From a virus: DNA of 21,164 nt. The notes under the pieces were generated by a model. The model was given only the letters and a program-made list of their open reading frames with translations. It had not been told where the DNA came from and searched no databases. Every line of letters begins with the position of its first letter. Within the stretch, counting starts at the first letter, position 1. Both the position numbers and the translations under genes were made by a program. Positions 6,953 to 14,381 of this stretch are shown here, piece by piece. The stretch covers positions 1 through 21,164 of the IMG/VR virus record IMGVR_UViG_3300007539_006868. One strand, 5' to 3'.

Positions 6953-8511
6953 TATTCGTCCTCAATAATAGCATAACCGGTTGTTAATAAAGTTCCTGCT
7001 GCCGATCCAGCATTTCTTAAAGCTGTAATAGTGACCTTAACAGGATCTATGATACCACTATCTAACATATTGACCATTCGAGAGTTTTTAAAGTCCCATC
7101 CTTTGTTTTTATTTGCCTTTTTAACGCGTTCATAAATAATATCTGGGCTTTCACCCGCGTTATGAGCCATCTGCTTTAAAGGAGCCGTAGCGGCTTCATA
7201 AACGATTGTTGTGTAGGTATTGGCCCAATATTTAGCAGATACTGGAACAGCGCGAATAAGAGCAACACCGCCACCTGGAACTATTCCTTCTTGTTGTGCT
7301 GCTTTTACGGCTTCAAGTGCATCTTCTATTCTATGCTTCTTCTCTATCATTTCCACTTCTGTTGCCGCACCAACACGAATAACTGCTACTCCAGAAGCTA
7401 GACGAGTAATTCTTTCTTGGATTCTATTACATTCGGTTAAATTATCTGTTTGTGTTAATTCTACCTTTAGTGATTCAATTTGCTTTTCAATTTCTTCATA
7501 TTGACCTTTCCCACCTACAACAGTAGTGGAATTTTTAACAGATTCAATCTTAACACAAGTGCCAAGATCTTTTAATTTAATATCTTTTAGTTTGGTACTA
7601 GAATTTTGAGTAATAAAAGATGCTCCTGTCGAAAGGCACAAATCCTTCAATATATTCCTGCGCTCTTCACCATAGCGAGGTGCCTTAATAGCAGCAACCT
7701 TTAATGTACCACGCATAGCGTTCATAATCAAGGCCGCTAAAGCCTGGTCTGCTACATCGGATGCGACGATAACCAAGGGTCTTTGTTCTCTTGCTACCAT
7801 TTCAAGAACAGGTAAAATCTCTTCTACCTTATCTATTTTAGAATCTGTAACTAAAATAAAAGGATTTTCATATACTACAGAACCTTTTCTTTCATCTGTT
7901 ATGAACGCATTAGCAATATAACCAGAATCAAACCTAAAACCTTCCATTAAATCTAATGTTGTTTCTATTGATCTTGCTTCTTCAATAGAAATAGAACCAT
8001 CCTTCCCCACAACATCAATGGCTTTAGCTACTAATTTACCAATTGTTTCATCATTATTTGCTGAAATAGATGCAATGTGAGCAATATCTTCTTCACTATG
8101 TATTGGTCTTGCTAATTCTTTTAGATTATGAATTAATATCTCAATACCATCATCTATGCCGCGTTTAACTTCAATTGGAGATGCGCCGGCTATAATATGA
8201 CGGTATGCTTCTCTTAAAATAGCTCTTGCTAAAACAGTTGCAGTTGTGGTGCCGTCGCCGGCTACACTATTCGTTTGTCGGCTTGCTTGTTTTATAATCT
8301 GTGCCGCGGCATTCTCAAATGGATCATCAAAATCAATAAATTCTGCAACTTGGACGCCATCCTTCGTAATGATAGGGCGCTTGCCCTTCTTTTGGATAAT
8401 AACATTTCTTCCCCTCGGTCCCAAAGTAGAAGCAACATTATCAGCCAATTTATCAACACCAGCAAGAACCTTCGCTTGCAACGAAGATCCTGCGTCATAC
8501 TTTTTAGTCAA
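6952..8511 (-). CDS. groEL: phage-encoded chaperonin GroEL (Cpn60)
   Basis: A 519-residue group I chaperonin, slightly shorter than bacterial GroEL (about 548). Family landmarks are all present: TLGPRGRNV near 30, ITKDGVQVA, the ATP site AGDGTTTATVLA, the IEDAL motif with the catalytic-type Asp, VPGGGVAL, and GIIDPVKV. It should assemble as an ATP-driven folding ring. The usual C-terminal Gly-Gly-Met tail is absent; the protein stops at AIIEDE. No co-chaperonin lies in the window, so it may use a host or distant phage GroES. The start is TTG at 8511 with AGAGGTG 4 nt upstream; no nearby ATG fits. It is first in an operon behind a consensus promoter. Confidence 0.95.
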   Translation of the reverse strand: MTKKYDAGSSLQAKVLAGVDKLADNVASTLGPRGRNVIIQKKGKRPIITKDGVQVAEFIDFDDPFENAAAQIIKQASRQTNSVAGDGTTTATVLARAILREAYRHIIAGASPIEVKRGIDDGIEILIHNLKELARPIHSEEDIAHIASISANNDETIGKLVAKAIDVVGKDGSISIEEARSIETTLDLMEGFRFDSGYIANAFITDERKGSVVYENPFILVTDSKIDKVEEILPVLEMVAREQRPLVIVASDVADQALAALIMNAMRGTLKVAAIKAPRYGEERRNILKDLCLSTGASFITQNSSTKLKDIKLKDLGTCVKIESVKNSTTVVGGKGQYEEIEKQIESLKVELTQTDNLTECNRIQERITRLASGVAVIRVGAATEVEMIEKKHRIEDALEAVKAAQQEGIVPGGGVALIRAVPVSAKYWANTYTTIVYEAATAPLKQMAHNAGESPDIIYERVKKANKNKGWDFKNSRMVNMLDSGIIDPVKVTITALRNAGSAAGTLLTTGYAIIEDE

Positions 8512-8534
8512 TTAACACCTCTAGAATATAATAT

Positions 8535-8563
8535 ATTATAACTACCTTTACTGGTAGTGTCAA
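8535..8563 (-). promoter_or_regulatory. consensus sigma70 promoter for groEL
   Basis: TTGACA (8563-8558), exactly 17 bp, TATAAT (8540-8535): a perfect match in both boxes and spacing on the minus strand. The start is expected near 8528, giving a leader of about 17 nt that contains AGAGGTG. Confidence 0.9.
8541..8558. promoter_or_regulatory. operator-like palindrome in groEL promoter spacer
   Basis: ACTACC-TTTACT-GGTAGT, perfect 6-bp arms separated by 6 nt, fills the spacer between -35 and -10. Placement is typical of a repressor operator. It is not the CIRCE heat-shock element, which has different, longer arms. Confidence 0.5.
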
Positions 8564-8571
8564 ATATTTTT

Positions 8572-10314
8572 TTAGTTTGTTACATCGATTGGATCTTTCG
8601 ACAAGCGCTCTACAATATCATTTCCTTGTGTAATGGCTTCTTTATTGGCATTTATCGCTTCACCTCTATTTTCTGAAGTGAAGTAAAGACCTATATTTTC
8701 AGTAAATGATTTTGTCGTTTCTAAAAGTGCAACTAAATCATCTCCTAATTTTTCAATATAGATATCAACTAGTTCATTAATGTTTTCTTGTGATAAATTT
8801 AACGTACCGTAAACATCTGTTTTTACAAGAGAACGTAAATTATTCAGAGTATCTGTTCTAGATAAAGACCATTGTTTTCCTGTGGAGCCAGCGGCTTCCA
8901 TTAATAAGTTTTCTTCTATCATTGATCTTTTTTCATCTTCGTGAAAATTACCAAAATAAGAATATTTTTCTTGTACTCGTATTCTTCCACCTGGTACGGG
9001 TTTAACCCCACCAATTCCAGGTTTTAAAGTTGTAGCCTTTGGTTCTTCTTTTGGTTCTTCTTTCTTTGCTAATAATTTTGATTCTTCGAACCCAGCATTA
9101 AATTCATCTTGCAAGTCTTTAAGTAATTTATCTCTCTTAGGTGATAAGTTATTCCGTGCGTTTTCTTTACTTTCTGGCTCAAAATTAATTTCCTGGTCTT
9201 CGATCCAATCTTCCCATTGTGGACCAATTCCTTCAAAAGCATTTTTGCCAGCTAACTTAGCTAAGTTGAATAAATTCGCTTTATCAGCCTGTTTTTTCGC
9301 TAAATTAAATTGTTTTCTTTTAACGGTAGACAAAACTTGTTTTTCTGCTTTTTCAGCGAATTCACCTGATGTATCAAGACTGGTATAAAACATCCCTTTG
9401 CCTTTTGTATATCCTGGTGTTTCTTTCAAAATTTCAAACATTTTTAAGCGCCATTCTGGAGTGTCTTGCCAATTTTTAATGTGATTATCCAATTCTGTTG
9501 ATGCTTTACCAAGTAAATCGGTATTTGTCTTACCAGAATTAGTAAAAACTTCAATTATATTTTGTCTATTAATTACAAAATCATAAAGCAATAAGCCACT
9601 AACTGATTGATCACCTTCTCCTTCTTCTTTGAGAGCGATAAGATATTTAATTTCTGGTAACCCAGATCCGCCGCGAATAAAAAGATAATCTATAAGATTA
9701 GTAAAACTTCCATGAATAAGTGTATTCGGGCTAAGTAATTTTAAACTCGTTGGAATTGTTGTATCACTTAATTCTGAAAATGCTACGAAGTCTTCGATAG
9801 GCAAGGTACCGCCTACGCGACCGGTTATTTGTTTACCTCCCGTAAGAGCCGCCATAAAGCCTTCAAATATGAAGCCCGCTGAAGATTCGTTATAGTCGTT
9901 TAAACATGATTGCAGAGCTTCAATGATCTGCATTACATTTAAAAGTGTATTTACTTTGCCTCCGGGAGCTTTTTTTTCGGCACTTATCGGATTTAAAAAA
10001 CTGTTAACATGAGCAATTCTTGCTTTAATGTTTGGCTCTTTTGTAATAGAACTAAATATTCTATCGATTTCTTGACGAGATTGCGAACTTGGATCTCCCC
10101 ATGTTTCATTTGGAGTTAATTTAGGTAATGAGATGGAATAACTAAATCGTCCTCCTTTTTTAACATCTACTTTCTCTTCATTTAAAAGAGATGCTTTTGT
10201 ATTTTTTACTTCAGATAAAACTTCTCCAATTGTTTCTATGAGGAATTGTAGGTCCATCTTGTTTTCATTCTTATTTACTTGTTTCTCTACTAGCAAATCC
10301 CAGTCTATAGCCAT
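8572..10314 (-). CDS. paralogue A, possible nuclease-like phage protein
   Basis: A 580-residue protein, paralogous to the upstream gene. The first 36 residues (MAIDWDLLVEKQVNKNENKM...) are almost identical in the two, and both share SSAGF/SAAGF-x-FE-x-F-x-AL, G-x-QI, an acidic residue, P-x-SLKL and GSF-x-(N/D)L-(I/V)-(D/N)-(Y/D)L. Glu151, Asp175 and Ser190-Leu-Lys192 have the order and spacing of a PD-(D/E)xK nuclease core in which Ser replaces the acidic residue before x-K; this is only a hypothesis. A low-complexity linker rich in Lys/Glu/Pro (about 415-432) precedes the shared GIGGVKPVPGGR motif (435-445) and a further 135-residue C-terminal part with no recognised domain. Start ATG 10314 has AAGGAG 8 nt upstream. 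Function unknown. Confidence 0.8.
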   Translation of the reverse strand: MAIDWDLLVEKQVNKNENKMDLQFLIETIGEVLSEVKNTKASLLNEEKVDVKKGGRFSYSISLPKLTPNETWGDPSSQSRQEIDRIFSSITKEPNIKARIAHVNSFLNPISAEKKAPGGKVNTLLNVMQIIEALQSCLNDYNESSAGFIFEGFMAALTGGKQITGRVGGTLPIEDFVAFSELSDTTIPTSLKLLSPNTLIHGSFTNLIDYLFIRGGSGLPEIKYLIALKEEGEGDQSVSGLLLYDFVINRQNIIEVFTNSGKTNTDLLGKASTELDNHIKNWQDTPEWRLKMFEILKETPGYTKGKGMFYTSLDTSGEFAEKAEKQVLSTVKRKQFNLAKKQADKANLFNLAKLAGKNAFEGIGPQWEDWIEDQEINFEPESKENARNNLSPKRDKLLKDLQDEFNAGFEESKLLAKKEEPKEEPKATTLKPGIGGVKPVPGGRIRVQEKYSYFGNFHEDEKRSMIEENLLMEAAGSTGKQWSLSRTDTLNNLRSLVKTDVYGTLNLSQENINELVDIYIEKLGDDLVALLETTKSFTENIGLYFTSENRGEAINANKEAITQGNDIVERLSKDPIDVTN

Positions 10315-10348
10315 ATTAAATTCTCCTTTTTAATAAATAGTTTCTATT
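10220..10348. repeat. 129-bp near-identical direct repeat, copy 1
   Basis: Matches 12041-12169 with only three differences seen by eye. It covers the first ~31 codons of paralogue A plus its ribosome site and leader. The last codons and stop of paralogue B (10330-10348) lie inside this copy. Confidence 0.9.
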
Positions 10349-12135
10349 ATCTGTTCTTCGCTGAGACGGCCGCCTGGCTGTGGTCTCATTCCACCGGGGC
10401 CAGGCTCAAGTGTCTTCTTGTCGCTAGAGGTACCTGCAACTTGACGAACAGTTGCGGCTGCTTCTTCACCGGCTTCAGCACCTTCTTCTGCTTCAGATGT
10501 TTGCTTCAAGCCGTTTGCAAAGAATGAGTTTAACTTTTCAGTCATTTCTGCCATGTTGTCAAAAATATCATACACTCTATCCATAACTTCATTTTGTACT
10601 TTCTCTAAGAACTTTTGAACAACGGGGGCGCCGATCTTGATTTGAACGAAAGGCTTGCCGCCTGAATATTCGATTGCCTTCCCATTTGGAACTGAAAACT
10701 GCTTACTGGTAATGTAGCCATAAGAATTTTTCAATGCGATTGCTTTTGCCTCTGACGATAATCCCTCGTACCATTCAACAAGTTTTGGGTTTTCTCCGTA
10801 AATAAAGTTGATTTGCTTTATTGCTTCACCCCTCTTATCAGAAGTCGCTACTTCTTGAGCATAATATGTCTTAAAGTAAGAAACAATTTTATTATATACT
10901 TCAGTAACAATCCCGTCTTTATCACTAACTCCAAAAGTGTTCGCAATGCTTTTCTTGATATCTGTGGCTATGCCAAGCTTCTCTTTCGTGCCTCCGAGCC
11001 CCTTGGCTTCAATCCTGGCTAGGTAAATTTGCCCTATCTGGTTGAACATAGCATGAACTTGGTCTTCTTCAATGCCATTTACCTTCTCTATCTCATCAGA
11101 GTAGTTTTTAATTAGATAATCAACAAGGCCCCTAGCGATATCCTCTGAGGAGCCTTTTTCAGTTTTTGCGGGAAGGGTGCCAGCGAGATCTGGAGGGGCG
11201 CCCTGTTTGGTCTTATCCCAGTTTTCTAGCTCCAACATAAAGTCCTCAGAGGAACCGATAACCAAGCGGCCATGCTTACTCGCGCCGGCCAAAAGCCTGA
11301 AAATATTGTTTCTTGTAAAGTCAAATTGATAACAAGAAATCGTGCCTGACCTTTCAAGCGGAGACTGGCCAGGGGCTTGTTCCTCAAAGTTCTTCGTAGC
11401 TGCGATATATCTCATTGCACCACCGCCAAATTCTGGACTTGTGGCCCAAGCGGCCCATTCTCGCTGGTCTGCGTCAACAAGGTCGTTAACTAGATCTATG
11501 AACGAGCCGGCAACCTCAAGCCCTCCTTCACGATAAAGCTTCAAGCTGACGGGGACTCGCTTTCCGTCGAATTCTGCTGTTATGTCTGCAATGGTGCCTG
11601 CACCGGAAGCAGAAATCTGTCTACCATTTAATAAAGCGGACAAAAAGGCTTCGAAGTTGAAGCCGGCAGCCGATGCATTGAAGTTTGTAATCGCCATGGT
11701 AAGGGTTTTTATAAAAACAAGATAAGACATAACTTCTTGAATATACTCTTTCATGTTTTCTGTCTTTGGAATCTCGCCAAAACCTTGTTCCATTCTGGTC
11801 TGGACACTGTTCAATTTTTCTTGAACCGTTCCACCCTTGATATTGCGAAGCCAATCTTCCAAAAGATTTCTTTGAGTTCCCTTGACGCCATCATCATCGT
11901 TATTGGCCCAGCCAAGCTCAGAAACCGGGATAAGAGGGATCTGCCTAATTGTGTAGGTTCTCTTTTTTCCTTTCTTTTCTTCGTTCAAGGGGGTTCGAAG
12001 ATCAAGCTTAGGCCCCTTCAATTCGACCACCTCGGACAAGACTTCTCCAATTGTTTCCATGAGGAATTGTAGGTCCATCTTGTTTTCATTCTTATTTACT
12101 TGTTTCTCTACTAGTAAATCCCAGTCTATAGCCAT
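10330..12135 (-). CDS. paralogue B, possible nuclease-like phage protein
   Basis: A 601-residue relative of the next gene downstream. After the shared N-terminus it diverges, then shares the core near 155-215: SAAGFNFEAFLSAL with Glu162, Asp184, VPVSLKL with Ser197 and Lys199, and AGSFIDLVNDL. An Ala/Glu-rich linker near 545-570 leads to GPGGMRPQPGGR at 579-590, here almost at the C-terminus, whereas in paralogue A the same motif is followed by another 135 residues. Codon use is visibly richer in G/C at third positions than in paralogue A. The last codons (ETIY-stop) are read from the duplicated leader of gene A. Start ATG 12135 has AAGGAG 8 nt upstream. Possibly a virion or DNA-processing protein; unproven. 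Confidence 0.8.
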   Translation of the reverse strand: MAIDWDLLVEKQVNKNENKMDLQFLMETIGEVLSEVVELKGPKLDLRTPLNEEKKGKKRTYTIRQIPLIPVSELGWANNDDDGVKGTQRNLLEDWLRNIKGGTVQEKLNSVQTRMEQGFGEIPKTENMKEYIQEVMSYLVFIKTLTMAITNFNASAAGFNFEAFLSALLNGRQISASGAGTIADITAEFDGKRVPVSLKLYREGGLEVAGSFIDLVNDLVDADQREWAAWATSPEFGGGAMRYIAATKNFEEQAPGQSPLERSGTISCYQFDFTRNNIFRLLAGASKHGRLVIGSSEDFMLELENWDKTKQGAPPDLAGTLPAKTEKGSSEDIARGLVDYLIKNYSDEIEKVNGIEEDQVHAMFNQIGQIYLARIEAKGLGGTKEKLGIATDIKKSIANTFGVSDKDGIVTEVYNKIVSYFKTYYAQEVATSDKRGEAIKQINFIYGENPKLVEWYEGLSSEAKAIALKNSYGYITSKQFSVPNGKAIEYSGGKPFVQIKIGAPVVQKFLEKVQNEVMDRVYDIFDNMAEMTEKLNSFFANGLKQTSEAEEGAEAGEEAAATVRQVAGTSSDKKTLEPGPGGMRPQPGGRLSEEQIIETIY

Positions 12136-12169
12136 ATTAAATTCTCCTTTTTAATAAATGGTTTCTATT
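12041..12169. repeat. 129-bp near-identical direct repeat, copy 2
   Basis: Second copy of the block at 10220-10348, covering the start and leader of paralogue B. The stop codon of the preceding gene (TAG at 12165-12167) lies inside this copy, in a different frame from the one used in copy 1. Confidence 0.9.
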
Positions 12170-12704
12170 CAGGTAAAGTTAATACACCCACCGAAAACCC
12201 ATCTAAACCTGCTCCTTTTTCCCAAATTCCATCATTCTGTCTAAAACCTTTAGCAATAGAACTTTGAATAATTATAACTTTATTATCTATTGTACAATAT
12301 GCCAAATATGTATGACCACTCGAATTTGATGTTACAATGTCATCTTCTAATCCACTATTATTAAGGTCTAGATTACGCCATCTTTGAATTATGTGCCATC
12401 TTCCAGATGTTAATTTAGGTGCATCATTGCTTACTTTAGAGCGATATTCTAATGTTCCTCCTAGTTTTTTTTGTGCTGCTGTTAAAGCAGACCAAGGATC
12501 TTCACGATCAAAAACATTAGCTTTCTTCCACCAATTAATATCTACTTTTGAATATTCATTAACATTCTTGGCATTTACATAATCAGTTACATCCAGGACC
12601 CACATAGCTACCATAGTACAACAAGGTAAATTTTCTGATCTTGAAATCTTATATAATGAAGTTCCGTTTGATAGAACACTCCATCCTTTATCTTTGATTG
12701 TCAT
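12165..12704 (-). CDS. hypothetical protein, possible Cys-His amidase fold
   Basis: A 179-residue protein. Start ATG 12704 is preferred because AAGGAG lies 6 nt upstream, overlapping the clpP-like stop; the TTG at 12722 that would lengthen it has no ribosome site. LPCCTMVAMWVLDVTDYVNA places cysteines at the head of a likely helix, and a later GHTYLAYCTIDNKVIIIQSS segment gives a His on a beta strand. That order resembles NlpC/P60 or CHAP-type Cys-His amidases, but spacing and third residue are not convincing. It lies between the ClpP-like gene and paralogue B. No function is claimed. Confidence 0.7.
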   Translation of the reverse strand: MTIKDKGWSVLSNGTSLYKISRSENLPCCTMVAMWVLDVTDYVNAKNVNEYSKVDINWWKKANVFDREDPWSALTAAQKKLGGTLEYRSKVSNDAPKLTSGRWHIIQRWRNLDLNNSGLEDDIVTSNSSGHTYLAYCTIDNKVIIIQSSIAKGFRQNDGIWEKGAGLDGFSVGVLTLPE

Positions 12705-12714
12705 TTCTTTCTCC

Positions 12715-13380
12715 TTAAACAATAATATCGGCTAATCCTAGCTCTACTGCTTCTTCTGCATTTAGATAAACATTTACTTTTCTTTTAAGAATAGAATGAA
12801 GCTTTTGTTCTGTTAAATTTGTTTCATCACACAGGGCTTTAATATAAGTTTCTTGCATATATTTAATCTCTTTTAATTCGTTATCAAGTTGATGCATGGG
12901 TCCACCTGCTCCTCCGATAACAGAGTGTAACATAATTCTACAATATTTACCTATCTTTCTTTTTCCTTTTGTACCGGCTGCTAGAATTAAAGTTCCTGCT
13001 GACATAACTTTCCCAAGACCCAAAGTCTCGATTTCAACTTCTTCTCTTATTAAACGCATAGCGTCATACATCGAAAACATATCATCGGCAGAACCGCCAT
13101 TTGTGGATATTACTATCTCAATTGGTTTTACTGTTTCTATTAATTCATTACATTCTGGGTTTTCGGGTTCAGCAGGAACTAATTCTTTGGCTGTTTTTCT
13201 TAGATACCAAAGTGCTGCAATAAAATCTTTATTCATTTCTTCATTGATTTCTCCGATAACCGCAATTGTTCTTATTTCGTCATCCTTGTTTTGTGTCATC
13301 ATAATAAGATCATTTATTCCAATTTCCTCTTCTGAGTTTTGTACAATATTCTCTACTTTTTGTGTTTCTTCTGTAGACAT
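12715..13380 (-). CDS. ClpP-like serine peptidase, catalytic Asp replaced
   Basis: A 221-residue ClpP-family protein with a roughly 35-residue acidic extension. The family core is clear: IVISTNGGSADDMFSMYDAM (oxyanion region), GKVMSAGTLILAAG with nucleophile Ser127, CRIMLHSVIGG with His152, and a C-terminal NAEEAVELGLADIIV. Aligned by hand to Escherichia coli ClpP, the position of the catalytic Asp171 (ERDRFLS) is occupied by Asn203 in KVNVYLN. The enzyme may have weakened activity, use a different third residue, or act mainly in assembly; the phage ClpP-like class is often linked with prohead maturation. Start ATG 13380 has GGGAG 6 nt upstream, just after the membrane-protein gene. Confidence 0.88.
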   Translation of the reverse strand: MSTEETQKVENIVQNSEEEIGINDLIMMTQNKDDEIRTIAVIGEINEEMNKDFIAALWYLRKTAKELVPAEPENPECNELIETVKPIEIVISTNGGSADDMFSMYDAMRLIREEVEIETLGLGKVMSAGTLILAAGTKGKRKIGKYCRIMLHSVIGGAGGPMHQLDNELKEIKYMQETYIKALCDETNLTEQKLHSILKRKVNVYLNAEEAVELGLADIIV

Positions 13381-13383
13381 TAA

Positions 13384-13770
13384 TTACTCCCTGTGTGACT
13401 TAATGTAAACTTGATCTAATAATTTCATTGCTGAATCCCAATCAATATATCTTCTTTTTCTCAAACTTTTCGGATACACATTCAACAAATTATTTATAAC
13501 ACTTCTTTTCCATGCTGTAAAGTTGTAGTCATCAATTTGTTTTGTTTTTTTTATAGTATCATTATTTACTTTATATTCTTCCATTGTTTTATATTTAATT
13601 GTTTGCAAAAATGCAATTGATTCTGCGGCACTGACCAATAATAGTAAAGCACTCTTTTCAGACTCTCTTAAGAGGATTTCAGATTTGATGGCATTATAAA
13701 AATTTTGATATAAACTGTATATAAAAAAGCCTATTGAAATTCCTAATAATATTAATAATAAATCCACCAT
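13384..13770 (-). CDS. single-pass membrane protein
   Basis: A 128-residue protein with one strong N-terminal membrane segment (residues 3-21, VDLLLILLGISIGFFIYSL) followed by a helical, Lys-rich soluble part ending in KSLRKRRYIDWDSA. Start ATG 13770 follows GGAG with a short 2-nt gap. A longer frame from GTG at 13803 would begin inside the terminator hairpin at 13782-13810 and is rejected. No promoter is visible between the hairpin and the ATG, so expression may rely on read-through. Topology looks like an N-terminal anchor with a cytoplasmic tail. Function unknown. Confidence 0.68.
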   Translation of the reverse strand: MVDLLLILLGISIGFFIYSLYQNFYNAIKSEILLRESEKSALLLLVSAAESIAFLQTIKYKTMEEYKVNNDTIKKTKQIDDYNFTAWKRSVINNLLNVYPKSLRKRRYIDWDSAMKLLDQVYIKSHRE

Positions 13771-13781
13771 AACTCCAAATA

Positions 13782-13810
13782 AAAAGCCGTGTTGGTCCAA
13801 CACGGCTTTT
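13782..13810 (-). terminator. strong Rho-independent terminator
   Basis: AAAAGCCGTGTTGG and its exact complement CCAACACGGCTTTT meet around a single central base, forming a GC-rich stem. On the minus strand it is followed by TTTTTATTT. It lies 20 nt past the stop of the pentapeptide-repeat gene. The A-tract on the other side would also let it act on plus-strand transcripts. Confidence 0.9.
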
Positions 13811-13829
13811 AGAATCTATCTAAAAATAT

Positions 13830-14354
13830 TTATGCACCCTTATCAATACGAGACATTATTCTTTCTACAATTGAATCAATATTTTTGTTTTTTCTAGATT
13901 TTCTGTTTAACCTATTCATAACCTTTCTGGTAACTGTTTCTAGAAGTGCTTCTTCGTCATCCATTTCGGCATCACCCATTTCGGCATCACCCATTTCGGC
14001 ATCACCCATTTCGGCATCACCCATTTCGGCATCATCCATTTCGGCATTAGCATCAGTATCAACCATTACATCTTCGCCGGTTATCTTCTCCAATGCATCC
14101 TCAAATGCGGCCATAAAATTATCAATTGAAATCATTCCACCAGAAGGTGCAATATCGGAGTCCATTTCGGGGGCGTCCATTTCGGGGGCGTCCATTTCGG
14201 GGGCGTCCATTTCGGGGGCGTCCATTTCATTGTCCATTTCGTCTTCTTCACTCATATAATTTTCATTAACGAAGTTATTAGTATAACGGTCGATGTTAGC
14301 ATACTTCATAAATTGACGTATTTGAGATTCGTTTAATAGATTCTTTTTTCTCAT
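13830..14354 (-). CDS. acidic Met-rich pentapeptide-repeat protein
   Basis: A 174-residue protein. The N-terminus (KNLLNESQIRQFMKYANI) is an amphipathic helix. Two separate acidic repeat blocks follow: four copies of MDAPE near 44-65 and five of MGDAE/MDDAE near 105-132, separated by a predicted helical segment (SIDNFMAAFEDALEKI). The C-terminus is basic and helical (RKVMNRLNRKSRKNKN, then IVERIMSRI). A basic tail after a strongly acidic, extended centre fits a scaffold or prohead-core protein of a tailed phage, but there is no direct evidence. Start ATG 14354 has AAGGAG 8 nt upstream. It is a single-gene unit ended by the terminator at 13782-13810. Confidence 0.82.
   Translation of the reverse strand: MRKKNLLNESQIRQFMKYANIDRYTNNFVNENYMSEEDEMDNEMDAPEMDAPEMDAPEMDAPEMDSDIAPSGGMISIDNFMAAFEDALEKITGEDVMVDTDANAEMDDAEMGDAEMGDAEMGDAEMGDAEMDDEEALLETVTRKVMNRLNRKSRKNKNIDSIVERIMSRIDKGA
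13961..14050. repeat. 15-bp tandem repeat array, six units
   Basis: Six units of CCATTTCGGCATCAC on the plus strand, the first four identical and the last two slightly altered. They encode the DAEMG pentapeptides of the gene at 13830-14354. Confidence 0.95.
14162..14243. repeat. 15-bp tandem repeat array, four units plus partials
   Basis: Four identical units of CCATTTCGGGGGCGT (14162-14221), then two degenerate CCATTTC words. They encode the DAPEM pentapeptides. The core CCATTTCGG is shared with the array at 13961-14050, which suggests both grew from one ancestral unit. Confidence 0.95.
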
Positions 14355-14381
14355 GATGTTTGCTCCTTATAGCAGTTTCAT

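Noticed and set aside
8541-8558. CIRCE heat-shock operator at groEL
   Set aside because: CIRCE has 9-bp arms TTAGCACTC/GAGTGCTAA with a 9-nt gap; this repeat has different 6-bp arms.
13491-13498. T4-type late promoter TATAAATA on the minus strand
   Set aside because: It is a single perfect copy inside a coding gene, about 110 nt before the ClpP-like start; not found at other starts, so chance in AT-rich DNA is likely.
13771-13803. Longer start (GTG at 13803) for the membrane-protein gene
   Set aside because: It would begin inside the terminator hairpin and lacks a ribosome site; ATG at 13770 starts just before the membrane segment.
13961-14243. CRISPR-like or regulatory repeat array
   Set aside because: Units are contiguous 15-mers without spacers, in frame in a coding gene, and encode pentapeptides.
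13885-14259. Plus-strand Ser/Ile repeat protein opposite the pentapeptide gene
   Set aside because: It is the antisense reading of the 15-bp repeats with no ribosome site or promoter; the minus frame has AAGGAG and a terminator.
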